NCBI RefSeq assembly: GCF_022811845.1
Contig: NZ_CP064266.1
Location: forward strand, 2,666,001-2,730,000
Direction of reading: 5' to 3'
From: Bacillus pseudomycoides
GTDB taxonomy: Bacteria > Bacillota > Bacilli > Bacillales > Bacillaceae_G
Length of the DNA: 64,000 bases
Part shown: positions 43,479 through 52,069 of the stretch, piece by piece
Numbering within the stretch: position 1 is the stretch's first letter
Layout of the letters: each line of letters opens with the position of its first letter
Position numbers and translations under genes: made by a program
The notes under the pieces: model-generated
Told to the model about the DNA's origin: nothing
The model's database searches: none
Seen by the model: only the letters and a program-made list of their open reading frames with translations

Positions 43479-44888
43479 ATGATTCATCAATATAAACTAA
43501 ACGGATACAACATCGTACTCGATACTTACAGTGGATCAGTACATGTTGTCGACGACCTCGCTTATGAAATCATCGCGCTTTATGAGACTACTGCTGCAGA
43601 AGAAATCATAACAATGATGCTAGAAAAATACGTACATGATTCCGATATCTCTGAGAAGGACATTCGAGAAACCATTGCAGATATCGAAGAGCTAAAAAAT
43701 GATGGAAAACTCTTTACTGAGGATGAATATAAGAGTCTCTCAATTGATTTAAGAAACCGCCAAACTTATGTAAAGGCTCTCTGCCTTAATGTTGCACATA
43801 CATGTAACTTATCATGCGAATACTGCTTCGCCAGCCAAGGGAAATACAATGGAAGCAGAGCGATTATGAGTTATGAGGTTGGCAAAAGAGCTATCGATTA
43901 CCTATTGGAAAACTCCGGCCATCACCGAAACCTCGACATCGACTTCTTCGGGGGAGAGCCGCTCATGGCCTGGAAAGTTGTAAAACAGATTGTCGCTTAC
44001 GCAAGAAGTAAAGAAAAAGAGTACAAAAAAACGTTTCGATTCACCTTTACTACAAATGGCATGTTACTAAACGATGAAATCACTGATTTTTTGAATAAAG
44101 AAATGTACAATGTCGTACTGAGTCTTGATGGAAGAAAAGAAGTCCACGATCACCTTCGTAAAACAGTAACTGGAAAGGGGAGCTATGATTATATCGTTCC
44201 GAAGTTCCAAGAATTCGTCAAAAAGCGTGGAGATAAAGAATACTATGTGCGTGGAACCTATACTCATAACAATGTTGACTTCACCAATGACATTTTTCAT
44301 ATCGCAGATCTTGGTTTTGACAAGCTCTCGATGGAACCGGTCATCTGTAATCCACGGGAACCATATGCACTCACCGAAAAGGACCTTCCAGATATTTATA
44401 ACCAGTACGAAATTCTCGCCAAGGAAATGCTAAAGCGTGAGGAAGAAGGTAATGGATTCACTTTCTACCATTACATGCTTGACCTCTCAGAAGGCCCTTG
44501 CATCCAAAAGAGAATTTCTGGCTGCGGCTCAGGAACTGAATATTTCGCTGTCACACCATGGGGCGAGTTCTTCCCTTGCCACCAGTTCATCGGGGATAAC
44601 GAATACAGTATGGGAAATATTTGGGATGGAATTACAAAACAAGAGATGCAATGTCAATTTAAAGAGAGCAGTTGCTACTCGAAGACAGAATGTCAGGACT
44701 GCTGGGCGAAACTTTACTGCAGTGGTGGTTGCCCTGCCAACGCATTGCACGCAACCGGCTCCATCAATGGAATCTACGATTTTAGCTGTGACATCTTCCG
44801 TAAGAGAGTAGAATGTTCCATGATGGTTAAAGTAGCTGAATCCATGAGAACTATGAAAAAAAACAAACAAGCCGTGGCACAAGCATAA
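43479..44888 (+). CDS. SCIFF radical SAM/SPASM maturase
   Basis: A 469-residue radical SAM enzyme. Residues 1-90 form a RiPP recognition (RRE-like) region starting MIHQYKLNGYNIVLDTYSG. The radical SAM cluster ligands are Cys109, Cys113 and Cys116 in CNLSCEYCF, followed by FFGGEPL. The C-terminal SPASM domain binds two auxiliary 4Fe-4S clusters: CGSGTEYF, FFPCHQF, CYSKTECQDCWAKLYCSGGC and a final FSCDIF. It should form thioether links in the adjacent precursor, as the C. thermocellum enzyme CteB does. AAAGGAG is an unusually long 14 bases from the ATG. Codons ending in C (GAC, ATC, TTC) are much more frequent than in trp genes, suggesting transfer. Confidence 0.93.
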   Translation: MIHQYKLNGYNIVLDTYSGSVHVVDDLAYEIIALYETTAAEEIITMMLEKYVHDSDISEKDIRETIADIEELKNDGKLFTEDEYKSLSIDLRNRQTYVKALCLNVAHTCNLSCEYCFASQGKYNGSRAIMSYEVGKRAIDYLLENSGHHRNLDIDFFGGEPLMAWKVVKQIVAYARSKEKEYKKTFRFTFTTNGMLLNDEITDFLNKEMYNVVLSLDGRKEVHDHLRKTVTGKGSYDYIVPKFQEFVKKRGDKEYYVRGTYTHNNVDFTNDIFHIADLGFDKLSMEPVICNPREPYALTEKDLPDIYNQYEILAKEMLKREEEGNGFTFYHYMLDLSEGPCIQKRISGCGSGTEYFAVTPWGEFFPCHQFIGDNEYSMGNIWDGITKQEMQCQFKESSCYSKTECQDCWAKLYCSGGCPANALHATGSINGIYDFSCDIFRKRVECSMMVKVAESMRTMKKNKQAVAQA

Positions 44889-44931
44889 AGATATTATAAG
44901 GCTGAGAGATAAGTCAAAATTTGATTTATGC

Positions 44932-45372
44932 TCAGCCTCTTTGAAAATCTTCTTTTTCTTTTAGACAAAAACCCCCCTTTAGACAATCCGATTTAAAGGG
45001 AGATAAAGCTTCAAGGGCAACAGATAGTATTTCTTCACATTCAGGAATAATTTCTTCCTCTTCATAATAAGCAGGAATTAAGTTTGCTAGATTTTCAGGA
45101 TTTTGCAGGGCGGATTCAAACGTTTCTTGCCCACATACGATGAGCTAACCTCTAAAATAGTGAAATAAATCATCAGAACATCCGCCAAAAATAATATAAG
45201 CAGCTGCCCATAGAGAAGATGTATAAGATTCTTTAAGAGCAGTTTGGAAATGGATTTCATAATCTGCAATTTCGCCCGTGGGCTGAGAAGTTAAGTGTTC
45301 CACTAGCTATTCGCTCGTTTCTTCTTTTTGATTCATTTCTGAAATCAGCTGCCAAAATTGTTCTTTGTTCAT
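44932..45372 (-). pseudogene. DUF4240 family protein, disrupted by two nonsense codons
   Basis: Read as one 147-codon frame with no indels, the minus strand starts at ATG 45372 behind AAGGGG and encodes MNKEQFWQLISEMNQKEETS, then a TAG, then LWAAAYIIFGGCSDDLFHYFRG, a second TAG where the family has Trp (GWLI), and CGQETFESALQNPENLANLI. DUF4240 proteins are cytosolic and of unknown function. The gene must be inactive unless stops are suppressed. The lesions are simple substitutions, so decay is recent. Confidence 0.82.
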
Positions 45373-45484
45373 ATCTATAACCCCTTTTGAGAAATATAGT
45401 ATTTCTTGTAGTGTATCGTTTTTTCGATCATTCACTTGATAAAGAATAGTAAAAAACTGTTACAAAACAAATTGAATATTCTGT

Positions 45485-45504
45485 TAACTGTTATATAATA
45501 GTTA
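45485..45504. promoter_or_regulatory. Promoter with inverted repeat before the lactate permease gene
   Basis: TAACT at 45485 and AGTTA at 45500 flank a TATAAT -10 hexamer about 40 bases before the ATG. The dyad across the -10 could be an operator for a repressor; which one is unknown. Confidence 0.35.
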
Positions 45505-45536
45505 CAATTGTATCTTATAAGAAACGAGATGATGGT

Positions 45537-47033
45537 ATGGCTGTATTGTTAGCCCTTATTCCGATTATGATGATTTTTATTTGTTTATTTGTATTTAAGC
45601 AAACATCACTTAAAGCATCGTTAATTTCCTATATTGTATGCGGTGGAATCGTTTTACTAACACCAATGTTTCGACTGCAAATGGGGGAGGTTATGCATGC
45701 AACAATTAAGGGCGGGTTAATTTGTTTTATTGTAGGGTATGTTTTGTTTTTTGGTATTCTTTTATTTCACCTCATGAACAAAATGGGGTATATCGATCAA
45801 GTTGCACGTTTTATAGAACAAGTTACACATGATCGATTATTACAAATGCTCTTAATGTGCTTTGGAATTTGTCCACTTATCGAATCAGTGAGCGGGTTTG
45901 GAATTGGTTTTATGGTGGCAGCTCCGATTTTTCTTTCGCTTGGTTATAAACCGTTCCAAGCAGTTTTATTATCGTTTATCGGTTTATTGGCGAGTTCCTG
46001 GGGAGCTATGGCAACGGGAACGATTATTGGATCGCAGCTAATCAACATGCCATTAGTGAACTTAGGATCGAGTACAGCATTACTCAGTATTCCTTTCTTT
46101 GCATACTTTGTTTACCTTTCTTTGTATGTAGTTGGTGGCTGGCAAGCGGTGAAGGAAAAGTGGAAGGAAGGATTCGGTTTTTTTCTCTTATTTTCTATAT
46201 CAATCTATCTTTCTAATGCATACGTCAGTGTTGAATTAGCGGGGATTTTAAGTTCCATTGTAACAATTACATTTGGGTTTCTTATCATTAAGATGACAGC
46301 GAGGCAAGGGAAGGAGTTTTTATCGGAGCATGCTGCAACGACGCAGCGAGAAATTTCTATCGTGAAAATTATAAGCCCTTATTTATTTTTAACAGTTTGT
46401 ATTTTGCTCTCTCGTCTTATTCCATCGTTACATAATATGCTGCAATCTTATGCCGTCGTTGATTTACCAGCGTACTCTTATAAATTAGCATTATTATATT
46501 CACCTGGATTTTGGCTTGGGGTGACATGTTTATTTACCATCGTTTTTTTCCGTATTCCTTCTCCTATTATAAAACAGTCTTTATCGCAAACGATCAAACA
46601 ATGGATACCGTTTGCGATTACAACGACAATGTTCATTGCTATTTCAGAATTGATGGGTGCGGCGGGTATGCATACATTATTAGCAGAAGCAGCAGGAAGT
46701 ACATTTGGAACATTATTTGTCTTTGTTGCCCCGTTCATCGGTGCCATTGGTGGTTTTTTAACGGGAAGTAACGCAGGATCAAATGCGATGTTTATTAAAC
46801 TACAAATGCAAACAGCGCAGAATGTAGGACTTCCGTGGCAATATGTTACGACTCTGCAAAATACAGCATCATCCGTAGCGACAATTGCTTGTCCGTCACG
46901 GATTACGCTGGGGGCCTATTTATGTAATATTCCATTTCGTGAGAATGAACTACTAAAGAAGACAACGCTTATGATTTTTGGAGCGGTGTTGATTGTAGTG
47001 ATGGAAGTTGCCGGATGGTATGTATGGCAATAA
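45537..47033 (+). CDS. L-lactate permease (LctP/LldP) family transporter
   Basis: A 498-residue membrane protein with about 12-14 helices. The family motifs CPLIESVSGFGIGFMVAAPIF, SWGAMATGTIIGSQL, MFIAISELMGAAGM, and GGFLTGSNAGSNAMFIKLQ are clear. It would import lactate (or glycolate) by proton symport. The ribosome binding site is weak (GAGATGATGG). It lies just after the DUF4240 pseudogene and stands alone. Confidence 0.85.
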   Translation: MAVLLALIPIMMIFICLFVFKQTSLKASLISYIVCGGIVLLTPMFRLQMGEVMHATIKGGLICFIVGYVLFFGILLFHLMNKMGYIDQVARFIEQVTHDRLLQMLLMCFGICPLIESVSGFGIGFMVAAPIFLSLGYKPFQAVLLSFIGLLASSWGAMATGTIIGSQLINMPLVNLGSSTALLSIPFFAYFVYLSLYVVGGWQAVKEKWKEGFGFFLLFSISIYLSNAYVSVELAGILSSIVTITFGFLIIKMTARQGKEFLSEHAATTQREISIVKIISPYLFLTVCILLSRLIPSLHNMLQSYAVVDLPAYSYKLALLYSPGFWLGVTCLFTIVFFRIPSPIIKQSLSQTIKQWIPFAITTTMFIAISELMGAAGMHTLLAEAAGSTFGTLFVFVAPFIGAIGGFLTGSNAGSNAMFIKLQMQTAQNVGLPWQYVTTLQNTASSVATIACPSRITLGAYLCNIPFRENELLKKTTLMIFGAVLIVVMEVAGWYVWQ

Positions 47034-47121
47034 AATCTTCTGCTTTAGGAGGATTTTCGTTTGTCAGGGGATAATTTATAAAAGAACAAGTGTTTCTATT
47101 ATATGAAGAGGAGATGATCCC

Positions 47122-47805
47122 ATGCCCCTAAAAAACTACGGAGTCCTAAAAGGTATAGCATTACAATCTATGATTGGAAAAGGGAAAACACCTCATTATC
47201 AAGTTCATTTGCAAGATGACTTAGGAGTAGACTATCGGATTGCAATTAATGTGAAATCGCAGAGTTATCCATCAGAAGTACTATATTTTGCAAGTGAAAA
47301 TATTAAATCAGAAGCTATTACGATTTTACCGACATTACCTTTTGGTTTTACAGAAGTGAAAAATAATGAACCAAGGGTAGCTTTAGATTATGTGCGGGGA
47401 AATTTATTTGGTTCAAAACAGATGATTCCTTTGCCGCCAGAAAGATCGGGAGCGGACAATGATTTAAATGAAAAAATAGAACATTATATAAAACGAGCGA
47501 TAGAGGAAAAGGCAATTATTTATGCATTTGGAGAACGATGGGGTCCAGAAAATGATACACATGATCGATATTTTCATTTTAAACCTGGTAATGGCATACA
47601 TGATATTCATATGAATCAAGGAAATGTGGAGAAGTGGAAGAATGATGACGGCGCGTGGCAAGATGGTGGCATATTAATTCATTTTGAAAAAAGGAAGCAA
47701 TGGGTTGGCATTTTCCTCGCATTTCAGTCGCAGTCTTGGTGTACAGATGAAGAGGGGCATGCGCGTGTCCCGGTGGAGCAGTGTAATTATATGACGGAAA
47801 TTTAA
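47122..47805 (+). CDS. yukJ: YukJ, DUF2278 family protein
   Basis: A 227-residue soluble protein beginning PLKNYGVLKGIAL, with the DUF2278 landmarks HYQVHLQDDLGVDYRIAINV, LDYVRGNLF, IYAFGERWGPE and GIHDIHMNQGN. The C-terminal part has a beta-rich GGILIHFEKRKQWVGIFLAFQSQSW. Function is not established. ATG follows GAAGAGGAG. It converges on the next gene with a shared terminator. Confidence 0.85.
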   Translation: MPLKNYGVLKGIALQSMIGKGKTPHYQVHLQDDLGVDYRIAINVKSQSYPSEVLYFASENIKSEAITILPTLPFGFTEVKNNEPRVALDYVRGNLFGSKQMIPLPPERSGADNDLNEKIEHYIKRAIEEKAIIYAFGERWGPENDTHDRYFHFKPGNGIHDIHMNQGNVEKWKNDDGAWQDGGILIHFEKRKQWVGIFLAFQSQSWCTDEEGHARVPVEQCNYMTEI

Positions 47806-47806
47806 T

Positions 47807-47844
47807 AAAAACAGCTAGTTCATTTTGAACTAGCTGTTTTAATT
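47807..47844. terminator. Bidirectional terminator between yukJ and the HELGH protein gene
   Basis: AAAACAGCTAGTTC and GAACTAGCTGTTTT form a perfect 14-bp stem with a 5-base loop. Flanking A and T runs serve both convergent genes. Confidence 0.9.
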
Positions 47845-48662
47845 TTGTAGCAAATAAAGCTAATGCATACAGCGATACATGAAAATAGTATCGCTATGCT
47901 TGAAAACGCAAGTACATACATATTATATTTCACTACATTTCCTATTAATTGATTACTATCATAATGAAACAGCCTTGCTATCGTATTGAATAGGATCAAG
48001 ACGATGAATATCGTAATCACACCATCTAAAGAACCTTCTATATCTGGTTTGCTTAAGGCGATATGCGCAGACATACAAATTGCGATAAAAAGAAAAAGCC
48101 AGAAAGAAGGTGTGGATAAGTTATGAATCGTAAACAGGCTTTTTAACAAGAGAAACGATGACGACACAATACTTTGCAGCATATCAATATTGATAGAAGT
48201 AGATTGAGTGTTTGTTTCAAGAGCATGTATAAAGACCGAATAAGATTGTGGTACGAAATAATACATGAGAAGGATCAAGATGGCCATTCCCGAGAAAATA
48301 GGAGCAATTCCGATGAAGAAATTTCCTATTCGTTGATATATGCTTCTTTGATTATATTGATGCCTAACATAACCTAAATAACCGTTATTTGTATTGGTTG
48401 GAAAGAGCTGCATTGCCACAATTTGATGCCTAAATACGACACACATAATCGCATGTCCTAATTCATGAATAGGAACACCAATCCAAGCTGATAAAAGGAA
48501 GCCTTTTCTCCCAAAAGCACTCGTCCAATACTTTCGTGTAAGAGATTCTAAATATCCTAATAGAAAACCAACTAAAATGATGACACCTAGTAATGAAAAT
48601 AATTGTATTAAGCTTGTAAGGAGTATATGAAAAATTGAGTATGCCAGTTCCATATTCTTCAT
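47820..48662 (-). CDS. Membrane protein with HELGH motif (M50-like metallopeptidase?)
   Basis: A 280-residue protein with about six hydrophobic segments. Its key feature is GVPIHELGHAIMC near residue 67, a zinc-binding HExxH in a membrane context, as in M50 site-2 proteases. The expected second motif (an Asp in an LDG-type segment) is only weakly suggested by DIEGSLDGV near residue 220. Cleavage of a membrane substrate is therefore possible but unproven. The start is ATG 48662, or ATG 48653 which has better spacing to GGATGAAG. Not recognised as a named gene. Confidence 0.6.
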   Translation of the reverse strand: MKNMELAYSIFHILLTSLIQLFSLLGVIILVGFLLGYLESLTRKYWTSAFGRKGFLLSAWIGVPIHELGHAIMCVVFRHQIVAMQLFPTNTNNGYLGYVRHQYNQRSIYQRIGNFFIGIAPIFSGMAILILLMYYFVPQSYSVFIHALETNTQSTSINIDMLQSIVSSSFLLLKSLFTIHNLSTPSFWLFLFIAICMSAHIALSKPDIEGSLDGVITIFIVLILFNTIARLFHYDSNQLIGNVVKYNMYVLAFSSIAILFSCIAVCISFICYKIKTASSK

Positions 48663-48837
48663 CCAATCTATGTATTTTACTACTGTTTATCATACCATTT
48701 TGTGAATAGATTACTAGAATAGATAAGGTGGAAATGTATAGCATATATAGCTTTTTCTTGTAGGCATGTTTTCTGTCCGTATACATATATTGAATTTGTA
48801 GCAGCTTAGAAGATACATGCTAAGGGGGAGAGAAAAC

Positions 48838-49614
48838 ATGACGTGTCCAAAATGTAACACCGAGCATACAAATGAAGCAAAATTTTGTGGGAATTGTGGG
48901 CATGCACTGACAGATCAGGCGGCAGAACAAGGGGAACAGCAGTTGACTCGGTCAGCACCTACGCAGGAAGTAGTTTCGAATGAAAAGGTAGAGCAAGCAA
49001 AGCAATTTGCAAGTGGTTACTTTCAGTTTTTTAAGAATGCATTGAAAGCTCCGTCAGCAATTATGAAAAGTGGTCATATTGAGGTAAGGAATGGGATTGT
49101 CAGTCTTGTTCTTATTTGTTTCTTATTTGCTTGTTTATTTTATCGAATGATGAGTCAGGCTGCGTCGGTGGCAACGAGATTCGCGTATGAAGCGCAGGCA
49201 CCTTCGTTTTTTGGAGAATCTGTTAAAATCTTTTTCTTTTTATTAATTTTAGTTCTCTTTGTTGGATTTATTATTTTTGTAAGTGGAAAGCTGATGAAAT
49301 CATCTTTTTCCTTTTTAGAAACAGTAGGTGTTTGGGGAACGGTATCGACACCAGTTGTCGCTATACTTGTTATTGCACTTTTATTTAGCTTTTTAACAAT
49401 TTTTCTAGCGGCATTCTTTTTAGGGATTGCTGTATCGTGGATGAGCGTATGTATGATTGTTTCAATAGTTAAGCTAGACCGAGGTGGATTAGATCCGGTA
49501 TATACACTTATTATCGCAAATATTTTAATTTCAATTGCGGGCTGGATTATTCTTTGGTCTTATATACAAACAATTATTAATACCTTAACGGAAAGTTTCC
49601 CAGGCTTCTACTGA
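48838..49614 (+). CDS. Zinc-ribbon membrane protein (Yip1/DUF-type), first of a pair
   Basis: A 258-residue protein. The first 25 residues form a zinc ribbon (CPKCNTEHTNEAKFCGNCG), followed by a polar linker and four or five membrane helices from about residue 80 on. ATG 48838 follows AAGGGGGAGAG; the frame-opening ATG 48817 lies upstream of that site. The next gene, also with a zinc ribbon, begins 16 bases after its stop, so they form an operon. Function unknown; envelope stress is a possibility by analogy with the partner. Confidence 0.75.
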   Translation: MTCPKCNTEHTNEAKFCGNCGHALTDQAAEQGEQQLTRSAPTQEVVSNEKVEQAKQFASGYFQFFKNALKAPSAIMKSGHIEVRNGIVSLVLICFLFACLFYRMMSQAASVATRFAYEAQAPSFFGESVKIFFFLLILVLFVGFIIFVSGKLMKSSFSFLETVGVWGTVSTPVVAILVIALLFSFLTIFLAAFFLGIAVSWMSVCMIVSIVKLDRGGLDPVYTLIIANILISIAGWIILWSYIQTIINTLTESFPGFY

Positions 49615-49630
49615 AAAGGTGGCTGAACGG

Positions 49631-50869
49631 ATGAACGTTTGTACAAAATGCGGTTCACAATTAATGGATGGTGTGCATTTTTGTCAAAGTTGTGGAACGA
49701 GAAGAAGCGAAGAGGAATCCCATGTACGAAGGAAGATGAGTACAGCCAAAAAAATATGGATTGGAGTTATCATTCTTCTTATTCTCAGCTTTGGTGGGGC
49801 ATATATGTATGGGGCAAATTATTATTCTGCAGAAGCGCAAATTGATAGGATGATTACAATCTTACAAGAAAGAGATACGGAAAAATTTATTGAAATTGTG
49901 ACAACAGATGATCCACAATTTGTAATAGATAAGGAGAGTATAGCACCGTTATTTGCGTATATAAAAGAGTTCCCTTCTTATGTGAATGATTTAAAGGGTT
50001 CTATTCAACAACAAAAGAAGAAGCGGAATGATGTAGAAAAAGTAGACTTTGTATTAACGAAAGATGGGAAATACTTCTTTTTATTTGATCGATATAAGTT
50101 AAAAGCAAAAACGTATTATGCATCGCTTCTTACGGATGAAAAAGGTGCGTTGTTAAAGGTAAATGGGAAAGAATTAAATAAGGCAACTGATAAAATGTTT
50201 GAAAAGCAATATGGGCCATTTTTTCCGGGTATTCAAACATTTCAATCAGAGTTTAAAAATGATTATGTGAAGTTAACGCGTGAAGAAAAGGTTGTACTTA
50301 TGAAGCAAAATCAAAATAATGTAACGGTTGATCTTTCGTTAAAAGGTCATTACATTACGATCCAAACAAATGTAGCAGGAGCAACATTATATGCCAATCA
50401 GAAACCGATTACGACACTGACGGGGGAAGAATTTAAGTGGGGACCGGTAGCTACGGATAGGAGCGTCTCTATTTATTTAGAAAAAGAGGGCGCAAGCGGA
50501 AAAGAACGAACAAAGGTGGAACATATATCAACAAACCAATATTATACATTATCGTTTCAACAAAAAACTGAAGAACAACAGAAACCACCTTCTTCACCAC
50601 CAGTAACAACGAGGTATGTATATAACGGATTTTTCTTTCCTGATAGTCATATTCGTAAGTTAACGAGTGCAGAGCTAAACCTTTTAACAAAAGAACAATT
50701 GCGAATTGCTAGAAATGAAATATACGCTCGGCATGGACATATTTTTCAAACGAAAGATATCCAAGCCTATTTTTTAAAACAGTCATGGTATAGAGAAAAT
50801 CCATATTATACAGGAGAGTTGAATGATATCGAGACGTATAATGTGGAACTTATAAAGTCAAAGGAGTAG
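49631..50869 (+). CDS. TcaA/YvbJ-like zinc-ribbon membrane protein with YARHG domain
   Basis: A 412-residue single-pass protein. An N-terminal zinc ribbon (CTKCGSQLMDGVHFCQSCG) is followed by a membrane helix (IWIGVIILLILSFGGAYMYG), an extracytoplasmic region of about 270 residues, a Pro-rich linker (PPSSPPVTTR), and a C-terminal YARHG domain (RIARNEIYARHGHIFQTKDI, then YFLKQSWY). S. aureus TcaA has the same plan and affects glycopeptide response. ATG 49631 with AAAGGTG nine bases upstream is preferred to GTG 49619. Confidence 0.8.
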   Translation: MNVCTKCGSQLMDGVHFCQSCGTRRSEEESHVRRKMSTAKKIWIGVIILLILSFGGAYMYGANYYSAEAQIDRMITILQERDTEKFIEIVTTDDPQFVIDKESIAPLFAYIKEFPSYVNDLKGSIQQQKKKRNDVEKVDFVLTKDGKYFFLFDRYKLKAKTYYASLLTDEKGALLKVNGKELNKATDKMFEKQYGPFFPGIQTFQSEFKNDYVKLTREEKVVLMKQNQNNVTVDLSLKGHYITIQTNVAGATLYANQKPITTLTGEEFKWGPVATDRSVSIYLEKEGASGKERTKVEHISTNQYYTLSFQQKTEEQQKPPSSPPVTTRYVYNGFFFPDSHIRKLTSAELNLLTKEQLRIARNEIYARHGHIFQTKDIQAYFLKQSWYRENPYYTGELNDIETYNVELIKSKE

Positions 50870-50901
50870 GCAAATGAAACTACTTTCCCTGTTGTAGAAA
50901 T

Positions 50902-50938
50902 GAAAAGTACATCATCAATAATGGTGATGTACCTTTTT
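50902..50938 (+). terminator. Terminator of the zinc-ribbon operon
   Basis: GTACATCA and TGATGTAC form the stem, followed by CCT6. Confidence 0.85.
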
Positions 50939-51047
50939 TACTTATGTGGTTGCATTTCATGTAACAAATCCTTTTATGTGTTATGGCAATGATTACATTA
51001 TTCCGATTGAAAAACATAGAAGAATTTAAAAGCAAGATTCCCTTTTG

Positions 51048-51479
51048 TTATTTCTGTATTGGTATGAGGGGAGCTCTGGGCGCTTCACGAGAAAAAAAGA
51101 TATGAAAAAGAAAATTGACTCGGCTTGCTCTGCCAATTGTACTAGCATGGACATCGGATAAAGAACTGGAGGTAAGCATGGCTTCCGAATTTGGTGGAAC
51201 TGTAATCTCAAGTTTACTGTTTAATCCTTTTGATGTGATAACAGTTATTGTGTCGTAAGAGAGGTTGATAATTTTAAGGATACCAAGTGGATAGACAGCA
51301 TCGTCAGGTTGAGAGGTAGATGCAAACAGGGTAGATTTCCAAATTTCTTGAAAAAAGGTATTGCTATCAGCTGACCAAGCCTGTGCACCGTAGAGTGTTG
51401 CACTAATACTGAATTCCTGTTCAAGGGGGTGGGCGATTTTTGGTTCAGCAGGAGTAGAGATAAGAAAATTACTACACAT
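51048..51479 (-). CDS. Possible spore-surface protein (DUF3992/Ena-like pattern)
   Basis: A 143-residue beta-rich protein. After MCSNFLISTPAEPKIAHPLE comes a domain with PLGILKIINLSYDTITVITS, LEITVPPNSEAMLTSSSLSDV, a pattern similar to the Ena-type endospore appendage subunits (a hydrophobic strand, VTI-type strand, then a V-x-P-x-G/N-S turn). The C-terminus (FFSREAPRAPLIPIQK) does not fit such a fold and may result from a frameshift. Start ATG 51479 follows AGGTG. The family call is tentative; I do not recognise it with certainty. Confidence 0.5.
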   Translation of the reverse strand: MCSNFLISTPAEPKIAHPLEQEFSISATLYGAQAWSADSNTFFQEIWKSTLFASTSQPDDAVYPLGILKIINLSYDTITVITSKGLNSKLEITVPPNSEAMLTSSSLSDVHASTIGRASRVNFLFHIFFSREAPRAPLIPIQK

Positions 51480-51586
51480 TGATTCTTTTCACCTACTTTC
51501 CATTGCGATTATTATAGCATATTAATAATTGAGTTTATGAGGCACGACACTTTACCTATAGCGTTCAAAGGATGTTTAAATATAAC

Positions 51587-51732
51587 AAAAAAAACATTCT
51601 TTTTGGGTGGGAGAGAGCATCCGTCCGTGTGTAGAAATGGTCAGAGCCTTTTTTAGCCCCATGCGAAGTGAAAATAAAGAGAGAAAACGAGAGCAAATCT
51701 TCTTTTGTTTTCAAAGCAACGACTTAGATGTA
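51587..51732. repeat. Dispersed repeat, family A, copy 4
   Basis: Contains GGGTGGGAGAGAGCATCCG, TAGAAATGGTCAGAGCC and GCCCCATGCGAAGTG. It is most similar to copy 5, which follows 38 bases later, so this pair duplicated locally or was inserted together. Confidence 0.75.
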
Positions 51733-51769
51733 GAGAAATTAAAATGGATAATATAGTGATGAAAACCGA

Positions 51770-51910
51770 CATAAAACCAGCCTTTTGGGTAGGAGAGAGC
51801 ATCCGTCCGTGTGTAGAAACGGTCAGAGCCTTTTTCTACCCCATGCTATGTGAAACCAAAAGGAGAAAATGAGTGTAAGGCTCTTTTTAGTTTCGAATCC
51901 GAAATTTGTA
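51770..51910. repeat. Dispersed repeat, family A, copy 5
   Basis: Contains GGGTAGGAGAGAGCATCCG, TAGAAACGGTCAGAGCC and ACCCCATGCTATGTG. It lies upstream of the CoA-disulfide reductase gene on the same strand as the copies before fabI. Confidence 0.75.
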
Positions 51911-52069
51911 TGTAAAGGCGGACGTTGTTATGTTAGGACGGAATGGGTTCATTTGTAAACAAAAGTAAGAATATCTGGTACTTTGTATAAGATATTTATA
52001 GAGAAAAGGATTTATTTATGGTCAATTTGGAAAATGTAAACGATAGAGACGATACAAAGGAGTGGTTTG

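Noticed and set aside
45087..45269. 60-codon minus-strand frame
   Set aside because: It is an out-of-phase frame within the DUF4240 pseudogene, which explains the DNA better.
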